Shown: positions 1-11,135, counted from the first letter of the stretch. The stretch: DNA of 26,657 nucleotides from Hypsibius dujardini (GCA_001579985.1 LRSR01006792.1:1-26657), one strand, 5' to 3'. Program-made: numbers and translations. The notes: generated by a model not told the origin, from the sequence alone.

Positions 1-175
1 TAAGATGATAATTCGTAAGACTAACTCGTGAACAGTTGACGAAACTATTGCAATTAACCCCCGCCCCCCCCAGGGGGTTGTAGATCATTAGTTTTTTCCT
101 ATTTTAGGCCCTGGCGTGTGGTGCGGGAAAATCTCCGCTCACACCGATGATGCCGGCCTGGCCGAGCTGCTCCGG

Positions 176-317
176 ATTACTATACTGCCGCGTTAGCTTC
201 GCGCAACAAACACAGCATTTTCAGTATATACTGCCCCTGCAATAACACACGGAGTGGGGGGAAAATCGCCTGGGGCGGTGCTACAGGTGCGCGAAGCTAA
301 CGCGGCATTACAGTAAT
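176..317. mobile_element. Short inverted-repeat element, MITE-like
   Basis: Bases 176-205 and 288-317 are 30-nt inverted repeats that differ at two positions. The core is GCCGCGTTAGCTTCGCGC in the left arm and its reverse complement in the right. The 82-nt interior is unrelated and non-coding. This architecture is typical of a small non-autonomous DNA transposon or a stable hairpin. I see no clear target-site duplication, so the element class is open. Confidence 0.5.
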
Positions 318-1070
318 CTTACGAATGGACTCGTGCGGACGGTTGAGCACTTCCTCTTTAATTCCACTGCGAAGGACTTTCGCCAGGCAGCGTTTTCGAT
401 TGTTTGGATGGACATGCAAGCGAGATGAGATGAAAGTTCGGGTCTTCAGGTTCAGCTGCCTCGACACAACTGGTCGCTCTTTCCGCGGCAACCGCAAATG
501 AAGTTGGCCAGCTCATCGGTGTCGCGTGGCGCCTTGTCCGTATGATCCATGATGTGTTAGCAGTCTTAGTAATTAATTGCTAGCTTTCGCCTGGACGTTC
601 GGGTAAATTCCATGGCTTCATCCTGCGCAGTACGAAACGTCCACCCAGGAACATCTATGCCAAGTGACGCGAATTACCTCCCAACCCAAATTGCTTTAAA
701 ATGAAAACTGTTGTCTCAATAGACGGAGTGCGATTTCTGTCATTCCCACTTAACTCCAACTTCACGCCATTCATAAATCACGCCCTATTTTACGGCGTGA
801 ATTATGCCGACTGCCGAGGAGACTCGGGAGCATGCCAGCAGCCAGATGAAACCCTTCACAATTCTCAACGGCTGAACTGCGCCCTAAGAACAAGAGATTG
901 TGCTTAGTTACAACGGGAAGACTGACTACTAGAGAGCAACAGAGGGCTGCACAATTAGGGGATCAAAATCACAATAATGACACGAACACCTTCCGAGTTC
1001 CAGGAAAGAAGGTACGAAACAAACAAGGTTCGTAGTCACTTCATACATTAGCGCGAATTACATTTGCTAC

Positions 1071-1140
1071 TACAGAAGTACAGAGGTACTTCAACAGAAG
1101 TACAGAAGTACTACAACAGAAGTACTACGAGTACGTACTT
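1071..1140. repeat. ACAGAAGTAC-type tandem repeat
   Basis: The words ACAGAAGTAC and AGTACTACAACAGAAGTAC recur head to tail with irregular spacing. The same word is the core of the regular 13-nt minisatellite at 15958-16061, so the two arrays may share an origin. Confidence 0.6.
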
Positions 1141-1296
1141 CAAGTTACTCACGTTACTGTGCTGGTACGAGAGAACAATGTTTTTTTTCAAATTGGTTCG
1201 CCGGCCCCGCCTTTTAGTGGGTATTTGATTCAAAGCGGCGCTGCGAGTGACCAGTTGGCATCGGCAATTGGGCTTACCGGTAGACTACAAGTCTGC

Positions 1297-1406
1297 CTCC
1301 CTTTCGGGCCCTTCCTCCTTTTGGGCCCTTCCCCCTTTCGGGCCCTTCCCCCTTTCGGACCCTCCCCCTTTCGGGCCCTTCTCCCTTTCGGACCCTTCCC
1401 CTTTTT
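1297..1406. repeat. 17-nt pyrimidine-rich minisatellite
   Basis: About six head-to-tail copies of a 16-17 nt unit close to CCCCCTTTCGGGCCCTT, with scattered substitutions (GGGCCC alternating with GGACCC). It is open in one frame (part of a 99-codon frame), which is a by-product of the composition rather than a gene. Confidence 0.8.
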
Positions 1407-1791
1407 GTCCCCTGTTGCTTTTATGAGTGCTGATCAAGGTCCCTTTGAGTCATCGTAACAAGTTTGATCATTTTGGAAAGCCGGACGGTTCCTCACTCTT
1501 ATAGTGTAAAAACCCCGAGATTTGGACATTGGTCGAATTGGACAATGCAAACGATGCGGCCATAACCACGGGAATGAAGATAAAAGTGGGCGTTTTCGTT
1601 CTTCATTCCATACTCGCTCGGGCAATGTCCAATATTTAGGGGTTGCCTTTTTTTTGATGAGGAAACAATAATGATTCTAAAGAAATCGGCATTTTATCAA
1701 GTTAGAGGACATTGGTAAACGTGGGAAAAGGGAAAAGCAAGGGGAGGGAGCTTGTAGCCTCAGCAGTGATGTGGTGTCATCATGCAGTCGC

Positions 1792-2043
1792 ATTAGGCAT
1801 TCTCCCCAATAATGACCGCCCATCCAGTTCCATTCCACAATGAAACTCCAACACGATCAGGTTGGAATTGGAAATGAGGGAGAACCCGGTGTGTGTGTGG
1901 ATGATTGCTGCAATCAATCCATTAGGCATTTTCCCGGTAATAGCCGCGCATAAGATTCCATTTCCACAACGGAACTCCAACACGATTCGGTTGGAATTGG
2001 AAACGAGGGAGAACCCCGGTGTGTGTGCATGATTGCTGCAATC
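1792..2043. repeat. 129-bp tandem duplication upstream of NOG1
   Basis: Two direct copies, 1792-1920 and 1921-2043, both begin ATTAGGCATT and both end GATTGCTGCAATC. Shared landmarks are AACTCCAACACGAT, GGTTGGAATTGGAAA and GAGGGAGAACCC. Each copy contains an internal inverted pair built on AACTCCAACACGAT and GGTTGGAATTGG. The second copy ends 123 bases before the NOG1 ATG, so it may lie in the promoter region. Confidence 0.8.
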
Positions 2044-2166
2044 GTCGTCGACCTCCTCTTTCCTCAGCCATCAGCTGAGAGTTCGCCCCGCCGTTCTTCC
2101 TCCCGTTCCATCTTGCGCATCCGCTCCTCCGTATTTTGTCATTGGGATACCTATCCGCGGTCGAAA

Positions 2167-5100
2167 ATGTCGCAGTACAACTTCAAGAAGATCACGGTGG
2201 TGCCGACTTCGAAGGTTTGTTTTGAATGGAGAAAAATGCTGTTTCGTTGATGACTTCTCCCGAGAGTTTTCCACTTTTTCACTAACTACGCTCAAAATTT
2301 TGTAAGATAAATTTTAGATGGAAGTGTTTCATTACCATATTGTGTTGAGTAATAGCGGCGATTGATTTGAAGAAAAGGAGTGATTTTAGAGGTCCTCGAC
2401 TAGTCTCTGTTTTTTCATTCTGTTTTTCCATTCTGTTTTTCCATTCTGTTTTCATTCTGTTTTCATTCTGTTTTCACAGGATTTTGTCGACATCATTCTG
2501 TCGAAGACGCAACGCAAAACACCCACCGTCGTCCATCGGCATTACCAGATCTCGCGAATTCGGAGTTTTTACATGCGGAAAGTGAAGTTCTCCCAGCAGA
2601 GCTTCCACGACAAACTGTCCCAAATCATCCAGGAGTTTCCTAAACTTGAGGTGTGTTATTATTCCTGCGAGGGTTCGGTGATCGGTTGAACATTCAAACG
2701 GTTTTTACTTCTAGGACATCCACCCGTTCTATGCGGATTTGATGAACGTGCTGTACGATCGCGATCATTACAAGCTGGCGCTGGGACAGATCAACACTGC
2801 CAGAAATCTCATTGACAAGTACGTTGAACTGAATGAGCTAGTTGTTTAGTCCCATTTTGTTCTGATCCCTCACCTCAATGATATCTCTTTTGTAGTGTTG
2901 CGAAAGATTACTGTCGGCTGCTCAAGTATGGGGATTCCCTGTATCGATGCAAGCAGTTGAAGCGAGCCGCGCTGGGACGGTGAGTCACGCTTTCGAATGG
3001 TTGATTGATGGATTGGTTGTTGTGATTGATTGGTTGATCGGTGGATTGGTTGATTGATGGATTGGTGTTGTGATGGATTGGTTGATTGATGGATTGGTTG
3101 TTGTGATGGATTGGTTGTTGTGATGGAGTTTCATTCGGTTGATTGATTGGTTTCGCAAAGTGGTGTCAAGTAATTTGCAGGCTGCGTTGCTTCGTCTTTG
3201 ATCGGAGCAAAGATGGAGGTTTGATTGGTTGATTAAATGTTTTTTTTTCTGAACAAAAATATATTTAGCAGTACGGATAGTAGTTACTCCTTTATTTCAA
3301 TATTTGTTTATTTGGATGTTAAGACTTAACTTTGAGTGCGGGCACGTCTTATCCATCTTTCCTGCCATTCCCTGCAGTTAAGATTTGCTACCAACGTGCA
3401 AAATTATCATCCACCTGGCGGATCGAGTCGTTGGATTCCTCTAATTTGACGGCATCACCGTTGCGTTTTACAAAAACTCCCTTGTTCGATTTTTCAGGAT
3501 GGCCACCATCATGAAGCGTCAAGCATCCAGCCTCTCGTATCTGGAGCAGGTGCGGCAACATCTCAGCCGCTTGCCCAGCATCGATCCCAACACCCGGACC
3601 CTCCTCATCACCGGCTTCCCCAACGTCGGCAAGTCTAGCTTCATTAACAAGGTCACTCGCGCCGATGTGGAAGTACAGCCGTATGCCTTCACGACAAAGT
3701 CCCTCTTCATCGGTCACATGGACTATCGCTACCTGCGGTGGCAGGTTAGTTGCCAGTAACTACTACACACGTGGCAAAAACATCAGGCCGACCGAACTAA
3801 AGCCAACTTTTTACCAGCGCCCAACAAAATGGGGTGGTCGGAGTTTGAGCCATTTTGGCCAATGCGTGCAGCTGATCGATCGATTGATTGAATTCGAATT
3901 AGTTTGGCAATTTGGTGTTAAATCAATGAATTAAGCGATGTGAGAAACAGCTCCACGTATTGGCCAAAATTGACTCAAACTCCGGCCACCCCATTTTGCT
4001 GGGCTATAAAAAGTTGGCTTTAATTCGGTCGGTCTGAGGTTTTTGCCACGTGTGTTTGTGTCCATATATCGGGAACGGTGATTGATGGATTTATTGTCAC
4101 AGTCCAGCTCCTGTGTGGCCTTGTCATGACCGTCCGGGCGTTTATGCTGTGCAAAGTGACACTCGATTCTTGGTTGATACGCATCCTCTGCTTTGCCAGA
4201 GGCTGCGTGTACCTTGAGAGACAGTTTTTTGTTTGGACTAGGTTTGTTTTAATGATGTGTTTAATTTAAATTTGATATAAAATATTAATTTTAATTCCCA
4301 GAAGTTCACTTGAAAAGACTATTAAATTGTTTTATTTAAAAGCCCCATTTGTCAAACATTTTCTGTGTGTTTGAAGTGAAATGCTGGGATTTGAAAATAA
4401 AAATATTTTAATTCAATTTAATTTAAATAAAAAGGGAAATATTTGAAAGGATAAGGTTTAATAATAATAAATAAGGTGCTTGAGATAAGGTTTAAACATA
4501 TTTTATTTTAATTAACATCTATTTTGCTGTTCTGAAACTTTATTCTAACTTGCAGGTGGTGGACACGCCCGGTATCCTGGACCAGCCCCTGGAGGAGCGC
4601 AACACCATCGAGATGCAGGCCATCACAGCGTTGGCGCATTTGCGCGCAGCCGTCCTCTACTTTATGGACATTTCCGAGCAGTGTGGCCACACGCTGGAGG
4701 AGCAAGTAAAGCTCTTCTCCAGCATCAAGCCCTTGTTTGCCAACAAACCGCTGGTGGTCGTCGTCAATAAGATCGACATCATCCGCGTGGAAGATTTGAA
4801 TGAGTCCGACAAGGTAGTTATTTTAGTGGAGTAAACTGCTTTTTTTGCGTGGCTGACAGCTGTTTTTCTCCCATGAAGGCCTTGATCGAGTCGCTGCGAG
4901 CAGAGTCGGCGTTGGTGCTCTTTATGAGCACAGTCACCGGTGAGGGCGTGATGGAAGTGCGTCAGGAAGCTTGCGATCTCCTGCTGGCCTCACGGGTGGA
5001 GATGAAGGTGAAGGGCAAGAAGCACAACGAGGTCCTCAACCGACTGCATGTCGCGATGCCATGCAAACGTGACGATAAGGTATGCTGAGCTCTTGATGAG

Positions 5101-6293
5101 CTCCGAGTTGAGCCGTCCTCTTCGCTTGTGTACTCGGACCTCCCAGCACACGTTTTCTAACATGGTGGGTGTGTTTGCATGTGGGCCTGTAGGAGCGTCC
5201 AGCGTGTATTCCAGACAATATCGTCAGGAAACGCGAGGCCATGGACACGGGCGAGGTGAAACGACCCAAGAGGCGACTGGAACGCGATATAGAGTTGGAG
5301 CAGTCGGAGGAATACTTTTTGGATCTTAAGAGTGCGCGCGTCCTTTTTGGTCTTTCCGTCCGCGCAGCTGGCTGGAATTCCATTGTTGTTTTTTTGGCTG
5401 TTGCAGAGAACTACGATATCCCGGAGAAGGAGCGCTGGGATGTCATTCCGGAGGTGTGGAACGGCAAAAACATTGGGGATTACATCGATCGGGATATTGA
5501 GGAGGTGGGAATTGGAGTTTTTTGGAATCGGTTTTCTGTTGTCAGTAGTAGAGGTGTTTGCTGTCTTTCCAGAAACTGAGACAGCTTGAGGAGGAGGAGG
5601 ATGCGCGGGAAGCAGCTGGCGAATACGATGAGGAAATGTGGTCGGACGACGATGAGACTGAAGAAATTCACAAACTCGCGGGCCAGTAAGCTTCTTTTGG
5701 TCCGGCTGTCCGCAGATAGTTTGCGGATGGACTTTGACGACCGTTGATCGTTTTAGGATTAAGCGGAAATTCTCCATCATGCGGGAGGAAGCCCGTGTGA
5801 ACCGGACGGAGAAGCCGAAGCTCGGTCGTGAGCACGGCCGCCAGCGGGAGCGGAGTGAAAGCCGGTTGAGGGCGCAGATGGAGGACGTCGGCATCGACGG
5901 CGAGGAGCTGGCGGGCAAACGGAGGAGTCGCAGTTCCGCCTCGACGTCGCGCGCCGAGAAGCGTCCGCGGTTGAGTCTGAGTCAGTCGCAGGCCAGTCAC
6001 ACCACCACCCGCAGCCAGTCTCGGCCGAGTCGCGATAAGTCTGGACAGCGCGACGAAGTGGTAGGGGGATTGACGTTATTGCGTGAACCGTCTGCTTTGG
6101 TTATGTTTTCTGCGTGAAGTAATGAGCTTTCCTTGGGTAGATGGTGCAAAAGACCAGGAAGATGGCCAAGAAGGCGCAAAACAAGATGAACCACGACGCG
6201 CGCAAGGGAGAGTCGGACAGGAAGATTGTGACGCTGAAGCCGAAGCATTTGTTTGCTGGTAAACGGACGATCGGGAAAACCGATCGCCGTTGA
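2167..6293 (+). CDS. NOG1: Nucleolar GTP-binding protein 1 (NOG1/GTPBP4), 12 exons
   Basis: Nucleolar GTPase of the Obg/CgtA-related NOG subfamily, needed for maturation of pre-60S ribosomal particles. Exons, joined in frame: 2167-2214, 2480-2650, 2715-2818, 2896-2979, 3498-3744, 4556-4813, 4879-5079, 5193-5331, 5407-5504, 5573-5685, 5757-6060, 6141-6293. This gives 1920 nt, 639 aa, against about 634 aa in human GTPBP4. The N-terminus [16 protein letters not shown] matches the family start. The GTPase motifs are intact: G1 GFPNVGKS at residues 175-182, DTPG at 221-224 and NKID at 289-292. The family block DPNTRTLL precedes G1 and [11 protein letters not shown] follows it. The C-terminal tail from about residue 490 is acidic, then basic and serine-rich, and ends in [18 protein letters not shown] as in other NOG1 proteins. 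All introns are GT-AG; the eighth has an unusual donor (A|GTGCGC) fixed by homology. Complete and presumably functional. Confidence 0.97.
2412..2474. repeat. TTCTGTTTTCCA-type repeat in NOG1 intron 1
   Basis: CATTCTGTTTT(TC) is repeated about six times immediately upstream of the intron 1 acceptor at 2479, so the repeat forms the polypyrimidine tract of this splice site. Confidence 0.7.
2999..3160. repeat. GATTGATGGATTGGTTG tandem repeat in NOG1 intron 4
   Basis: Irregular array of TTGATTGATGGATTGGTTG and TTGTTGTGATGGATTGG units inside the 518-nt fourth intron. It explains why this intron is longer than most of its neighbours (typically 64-113 nt). Confidence 0.75.
3765..4055. mobile_element. 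291-bp MITE-like element in NOG1 intron 5
   Basis: Arms of about 105 nt (3765-3872 and 3950-4055) are inverted copies of each other with roughly 90% identity by eye. The outermost word ACACACGTGGCAAAAA at the left end recurs inverted as TTTTTGCCACGTGTGT at the right end. Other matched blocks include AAAATGGGGTGG and AAGCCAACTTTTTA. The interior is about 77 nt and has no coding potential. The terminal word is shared with inverted-repeat elements at about 15414-15537 and 24845-24973, which suggests one family. It sits wholly within the intron, in an 811-nt interval between exons 5 and 6. Confidence 0.75.
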
Positions 6294-7048
6294 AACAATC
6301 GTAATGTCTTGGGTATGTTTTTTTCTTTCTTGTGTTTTGTTTTTATTATATTATTCGTTTAGATTTTGCATCTCACAAAGGCTCGGTTTTAGTAAAATGG
6401 ATGAAAAACTCGCCCTGTCAGACGTTTTCGTTCTGTTTGTTTATTTTCAACGGTTACTTGAAAGTTCAGACAAGCGGTACTGTGGAGGTGATTAGTCGAG
6501 CATCTGATGGGAATCTGAGTGAGGTCTCGGACGGCGTTTGCTCAGAGGAACCACACCGGCCGAAAATATGATGTGTGTTCCTGGGCAAGATGCTTGATTT
6601 TATTGTAAAAATTGCCAAAAAAGCTGTCATGGTAAAGAAAGCTGTTCCCTTTTATTTTGTTTTCGGAGGGAAATTCCGTTTTGTCGTAAAAAAGCCGCTT
6701 CGACGAAATCGTGTCTGTGAGAGTTGATTGTATCGATTTCTAACGATCGAATAATTTTCATATGTATAATTTAATGTTCTATTAAATGAGTTTCATAATT
6801 ATGTTTGTTTGATGTGTATTTGAAGTTCATTATCTGCTCGAGCACTGGACTTCAATGACACAATTGCCGCCCAGACACATTGGTGGGGGTGGGTACTTGG
6901 ACTTTGTAGGCCGTCGACGCCAGCCGTGGTCGTGGTGTTGGGGGGTTAAGAACTTGCCCCCCTCCCCTTCCCCCTCCTCCAGATGGTGAACAGACTTTGC
7001 CGAGCGTTGAAGCACACACACGACCTGATACTGCTGCCGAGAGAGTGT
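6294..7048. other. NOG1 3' region and intergenic spacer
   Basis: No gene recognised. It should contain the NOG1 3' UTR; ATTAAA at 6781-6786 is a possible poly(A) signal for a tail of about 500 nt, though nothing confirms it. From about 6950 to 6981 there is a strongly pyrimidine-rich stretch (CCCCCCTCCCCTTCCCCCTC) that precedes the promoter of the next gene and may belong to it. Confidence 0.5.
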
Positions 7049-7083
7049 TATATATATGCAAAACCAGGGCAGTGTATCACACT
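7049..7083 (+). promoter_or_regulatory. TATA box and initiator of the chitin-binding gene
   Basis: TATATATATG lies at about 7049-7058. An initiator match TCACACT (pattern YYANWYY) lies at 7077-7083, placing the likely +1 A at 7079, about 30 nt downstream of the TATA box as expected for a focused animal core promoter. A CT-rich block lies about 70-100 nt upstream. The next coding start downstream is the signal-peptide exon at 7932. Position and spacing are the evidence; no transcript data. Confidence 0.55.
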
Positions 7084-7931
7084 CTCGCTGGGCCCCCGCC
7101 GGACACTCGCTCCGCGTGAGCCTCTCGGTCGTTCATCGGCGCGCGTCGTGTACGCGTGGGAAAACCGTGCAGTGTGTCCATCCATCGGCACATAGACCGG
7201 ACTGCACACGTATATGGCAGGCACTAGACAGAACCGGAAGCGCGAAAAGCAAGTGCTCTCTCCCCCCCATATTGGTGAACATTAGAGAGTGCGGAGGTCC
7301 GGCAGTGATGCCGTTTGGAGGGATGGATCGAAGAACCGGTATGAATGCGACTGTTCCACTTTGTGTGCAAATTTTATGTTTTTTGATACAGTGCCGGGTA
7401 CGTCTGTTTGTTCCCCCTCTCACGGATTCACATCATCATCGTCGTCCTATGCCGGGATCGGATCTTCGATATGCCGTATTGGATGCCGATCACATGTCAA
7501 ACAAACAAGTGGGCATGATGATGGCGGCACAAACACACACACAGGCGCAGACACAGACACAGGCACAGGCACAGCAGCAATGGACAGACGCCACGGTTAG
7601 TGTTACCAACAAACCGTGGAGGAAGCAGAAGTTTAGCCGGCACATAACTGCGCTGTGTGGTCGTACCGGTGTCGGTTTCCGACTGTCAGTCAGTCAGTCA
7701 GTCGGCGGACCCACTGGACACTGCTACCCGGTAGCAAGTACCAGTACACTGTGTGCGGCAATATTTGACCCATCGAGCTTGAAGTATAAAGCTCAAAGAC
7801 CTCTTTTCTCTCGATCCCTTCAAAGGAGTATCGGCGCTTTCTATAAGCGCAGTGTGTGTGTGAGTTGGATTGTTCAATTGGAATCGAGCTAGCGATAATC
7901 GTGGACTTCGGTTTTGATTCCCGGCTAGATC
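7079..7931 (+). other. Probable long 5' leader of the chitin-binding gene
   Basis: Between the promoter and the signal-peptide ATG lie about 850 nt without a recognisable domain. There are CA/CAG-rich repeats (about 7533-7580) and a CAGT run (about 7684-7703). An intron is possible: CCGGCTAG|ATC at 7929 would place an acceptor just before the ATG, and a GTATGA donor candidate lies at about 7338. A 278-codon open frame crosses the region (7056-7892), but its composition follows the repeats and I do not call it a gene. Confidence 0.45.
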
Positions 7932-9302
7932 ATGAAGTTGATCCTCGTGGGGATTGTAGCGGCTCTCCTGTTCGTCGATACTGAGGTAAGCTACAGTAAA
8001 TACGACGACGCAGTTAGATACGAAACGAGCTAGCCGAAACTTATCGCATCGAGTCCTTGAGAGCGCTCCTCGAAGTTGACTTCGAGGAGCAAGATAACTG
8101 TTCTGTTGATTTATGGCTCTGGTTTGCGCTTCCAGCTACAGTAGCTCGCAGTCATTGTAATTTTATGTCTGTATTATTTATCTGTCTATCTGTAAGTCTG
8201 TTTGTCTGTCTGTCTGCCTGTCTGTCTGTCTGCCTGTCTGTCTGTCTGTTTGTCTGCCTACTTGAAGGCCAGCCTGTCTGTTTGTCTGTCTGTTTGTCTG
8301 TCTGTCTGTTCGCTGTCTGTTTGTCTGTTTGTCTTGTATGTCTGTACGATAGCCGGTCATGAAAAATATCCTTCTTTCGCCCAATTTCGTTACATGGACC
8401 TGCAATTGTCCGCCTGGAGAAGGTCTCTGTGATTGAATTACTACGTCAAACTCAATCGTGCAAAATGTGTTCCTCTAATCCCGGTCGTCTATAACGATAT
8501 TACTGACATCAATTTCACTCGCGTCCAGACATACTTTCGGTCAAGTAAATGATATCAGCAGTATATGTGCATTGCATCGCCCCGTAGTGCCTAATTGACT
8601 TTTATTTGCTCTTCCGTCGTGTCGCACAGGCGCAGAAAAAGAGCCACCACCACCGGCAACGGTCAAAAGCGGAAGTGAAGCGCATCAACGAACACAAGAG
8701 TGCACGTCGTTCGGCGGCCTACAACCAGGAGCCCTCCAACGCGCTGGTCCTGCGAACCCACATCAGTTCAAGTCCCGTGCAGGGCGGCGGTGGAGGCCCG
8801 CCGCCGCAGAATCCACCGGTGTTGGATGCTTTGGATATTCTGCGAGGACGACCGCCGCTGACAGCCAAGGAAGCTTTTGATGTGTTGGCATACGCTCAGG
8901 GCGGGAAAGATTTCCCGGTGTATTTGGAAGTGCCGAAAACGTACTTTACCTGCGGAAATGCTAAACCTGGATTTTACGCTGATTTGGACACTTACTGCCA
9001 GGTTTATCATCGATGTGATATTGGCGGGAAGCAGGCCACATTTTTGTGTCCGACAAAGACGCTCTTCAATCAGATCACCCTAGTCTGCGATTGGTTTTAC
9101 AACGTTAACTGTCAAAAGTAAGATATGATTGTCTGCCTGACGTGCGTGCCGGCGTGTTACTTTTTGCCTCCTGTTTGTATGTGTACCTAACTGACTGACT
9201 GCACCGTATACCTGCCTGCTTGCCTGCCTGTCTGTGTTTGTGTCTGTGTCTGTCTGTGTCTGTGTGTATGTCTGTGTGTGTCTGTGCCTGTGTCTGTGCC
9301 TG

Positions 9303-9349
<47 letters not shown>

Positions 9350-10115
9350 TTACCTCAGTACATGTCCCTCACTCCCATCGGCTCTATGTGCCTATTTATC
9401 TGTATCCCTGTCTGTGTCTTTGATAACCCAAATTTTTCATTTCAGTTCGCGGCAGTTTACCGAGTACTCCAACTCACGCCTCTACTACCCGCAGTGGCAA
9501 GTCCTCGACACCCAAAGCAACTACGTCCTCCCGTTCCTCGCAGCCCCGCAAGTCGTTCCCGCCCATCCTCCCCCTCAGCAGCAACATTACCACGAAGAAC
9601 GACTTCAGCGTCCGCAACCGCCGCCGGTGTTGTACCCCGGCAAGCAGCCCATCGCAAACCAGGCCTACGGCAGCGGCAACATCAACGGCCACGAGAACCC
9701 GGAATACCAAATGTCCGTGGTCATCCGCAACCCGCAAATGATCCCGGACTACAACGCCGGTGAGAGCAGTTTAGTTAACAAGGAACTACATCTGGATCAG
9801 GGTGCCACGGTGACGCCCGCACCGCCGTCGACGTTCCCGTTGGAGACGCGCGGCGACTTGGGAATGGGTCAGCAGCAGATGGAGCAGGCGCAACAGGCCT
9901 GGCGGCAGCAGTTTCGCCACGATGAAGAGGCCGCCCCGCCGGCTCCGTTGTCGTCCTCGTCGTCCACCCAGCAGAATCCGAATCGTCCAACGGCTAAGGC
10001 GCCGACCAACCAAAGCATCAACGTCACAGTTAGTTTGAGCGACCCGCAGACGGCGGCGGCGCCACATGGAAAGTTCACACAGGCCGCTTCTACTGTCCAA
10101 GAACAAACTGCCTAA
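7932..10115 (+). CDS. Secreted chitin-binding protein, CPAP1-like, 3 exons
   Basis: Likely a cuticle protein analogous to peritrophin, type 1: an extracellular matrix protein that binds chitin through one CBM14/ChtBD2 domain. Exons 7932-7985, 8630-9117 and 9446-10115 join in frame to 1212 nt, 403 aa. Residues 1-18 (MKLILVGIVAALLFVDTE) form a signal peptide encoded alone by exon 1. The chitin-binding domain spans residues 126-179 with six cysteines at 126, 141, 147, 158, 171 and 179 (spacing 14-5-10-12-7), containing GFYADLDTYCQVYHRCD and CDWFYNVNC. The exon 2/3 join restores CQNSRQFTEYSNSRLYYP, the family's usual continuation after the last cysteine. The C-terminal half is rich in Gln, Pro and Ser with low complexity, probably disordered. 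Only one domain is present, so CPAP3 and peritrophic-matrix proteins are less likely. Confidence 0.92.
8065..8090. repeat. Perfect 11-bp hairpin in intron 1 of the chitin-binding gene
   Basis: GCTCCTCGAAG, a 4-nt loop TTGA, then CTTCGAGGAGC. It lies 79 nt after the donor of intron 1. No known function can be assigned. Confidence 0.7.
8164..8345. repeat. TCTG microsatellite, intron 1 of the chitin-binding gene
   Basis: Interrupted (TCTG)n with TCTGTT and TCTGCC variants. The array lies wholly in the intron. It yields false Cys/Leu/Ser/Val open frames on both strands. Confidence 0.9.
9203..9356. repeat. TCTG/TGTG microsatellite, intron 2 of the chitin-binding gene
   Basis: Mixed CTGCCTG, TGTCTGTG and pure (TCTG)n runs, ending about 90 nt before the exon 3 acceptor at 9445. 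It fills most of the 328-nt intron. Confidence 0.9.
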
Positions 10116-10402
10116 TTTATGGGGCCATATCTGAGTGCGTAATTTAATTTTTTTAACTGCTTCTTCGGTAAAAATCCTCGATATGTAAATGATAATTTCT
10201 GGTTATTACAAAATTTCTATTTACATTGCAATTGCCGCCAATATCGTGCATAAAAATGAAGGTCAGACAACAAGTCAACAATATAGTATATACCAATAAT
10301 CTGCGTTTCGTTATTTACGGTCTCGTTAATCTGTTTGTCTGTTTTTCTACCTGTCCGCGTGTCTGTCTGCCTTTCGGTATGATGTCTATCTGTTCGTCTG
10401 CA

Positions 10403-10455
<53 letters not shown>

Positions 10456-11135
10456 GCCTGCCTGAATACCACTTTATGTGCCTCTGTCAGTTTGTCTATT
10501 TGCCGGTCTGTCTATCCGTCCATCTGTCTGCTGGCAAGGCGGATTATCATTCTGCCGGGCGGTAAGTCAGTGTATCTGTCTGTTTGCCTGTCTGGTCTGC
10601 TTGACCATCTGCCTGCCTGACGAACTGATCTGTTCATTTATCCGTCAATTCTTCTACTTATCTTGTGACTGTCCGTCTGTTTCTCTGTGAGATTCAACGA
10701 CCTACCCACCCTCCAGCCTGTACTCCGGTCAAAGCGTTTTTAGCCCATTATCCCCCAGGAAACAGTTCTCGTACATCAAATCTCGGGCAAGCAGTCAACG
10801 AGTCCAGTTTGTAAATGCGCAGTTCCAGATTTACCGAAATACAGAATAATTTTTGGTTCCGAAGCAAAGAGTACTCAAAGTAAAGAACGCTCCGGCGTTC
10901 ACCGGGAAGGCATGTACAGAGCGAGAAAAATAGCATTAAAAATGAATTAGACAGTAAACAACAGAGCGAGCGGAAAGTTGAGTGAGTGGATCGGTGACAT
11001 TAGAAAAAAAAACAATAAAACAGAACACTGCCGGACAATAATGGACAGGAATTGAGGAGAGACACAAGGGAAAAAAACGGGCGGAAATATATTTCACCAC
11101 AACCGGTACTGGAGTGTAATCATTCGGGCACATGC
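10116..11135. other. Convergent 3' region between chitin-binding and GLUT genes
   Basis: No gene recognised. The two flanking genes converge here, so it should hold both 3' UTRs. AATAAA at about 11014 (+) is a possible late poly(A) signal for the chitin-binding gene; TTTAAT at about 10142 could be an ATTAAA signal on the minus strand. Neither is certain. Confidence 0.5.
10329..10685. repeat. TCTG microsatellite, intergenic
   Basis: Degenerate CTGTCTG repeats with the purest run at about 10404-10460, then decayed copies to about 10685. Third array of the same motif in this part of the window. Confidence 0.85.

Larger units (their letters stand above)
1..2166. other. Gene-poor region upstream of NOG1
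   Basis: I recognise no gene here. The stretch holds an inverted-repeat element (176-317), a short tandem array of ACAGAAGTAC-like units (about 1071-1140), a pyrimidine-rich minisatellite (1297-1406) and a 129-bp tandem duplication (1792-2043). Open frames are short and show no family signature. A minus-strand frame of 32 codons starting at 550 has GC-rich third positions and could be a stray exon, but it lacks convincing splice sites and is not called. The last 120 bases before 2167 should contain the NOG1 promoter; I see no clear TATA box there. Confidence 0.6.

Noticed and set aside
5157-5918. 253-codon minus-strand open frame across NOG1 exons and introns
   Set aside because: Antisense shadow: it crosses NOG1 introns and exons alike and has no recognisable family.
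6980-7195. Frame starting ATG right after a long CT tract and CAG
   Set aside because: Looks like an acceptor followed by a start, but it runs through the TATA box and initiator and has no homology; the CT tract is better explained as promoter-proximal.
7056-7892. 278-codon plus-strand open frame after the TATA box
   Set aside because: No domain or signal peptide; content follows CA, CAG and CAGT repeats. The homologous gene start is the signal-peptide exon at 7932.
8057-10690. Cys-Leu-Ser-Val repetitive open frames
   Set aside because: They are translations of the TCTG microsatellites; a four-base repeat without stops is open in every frame.
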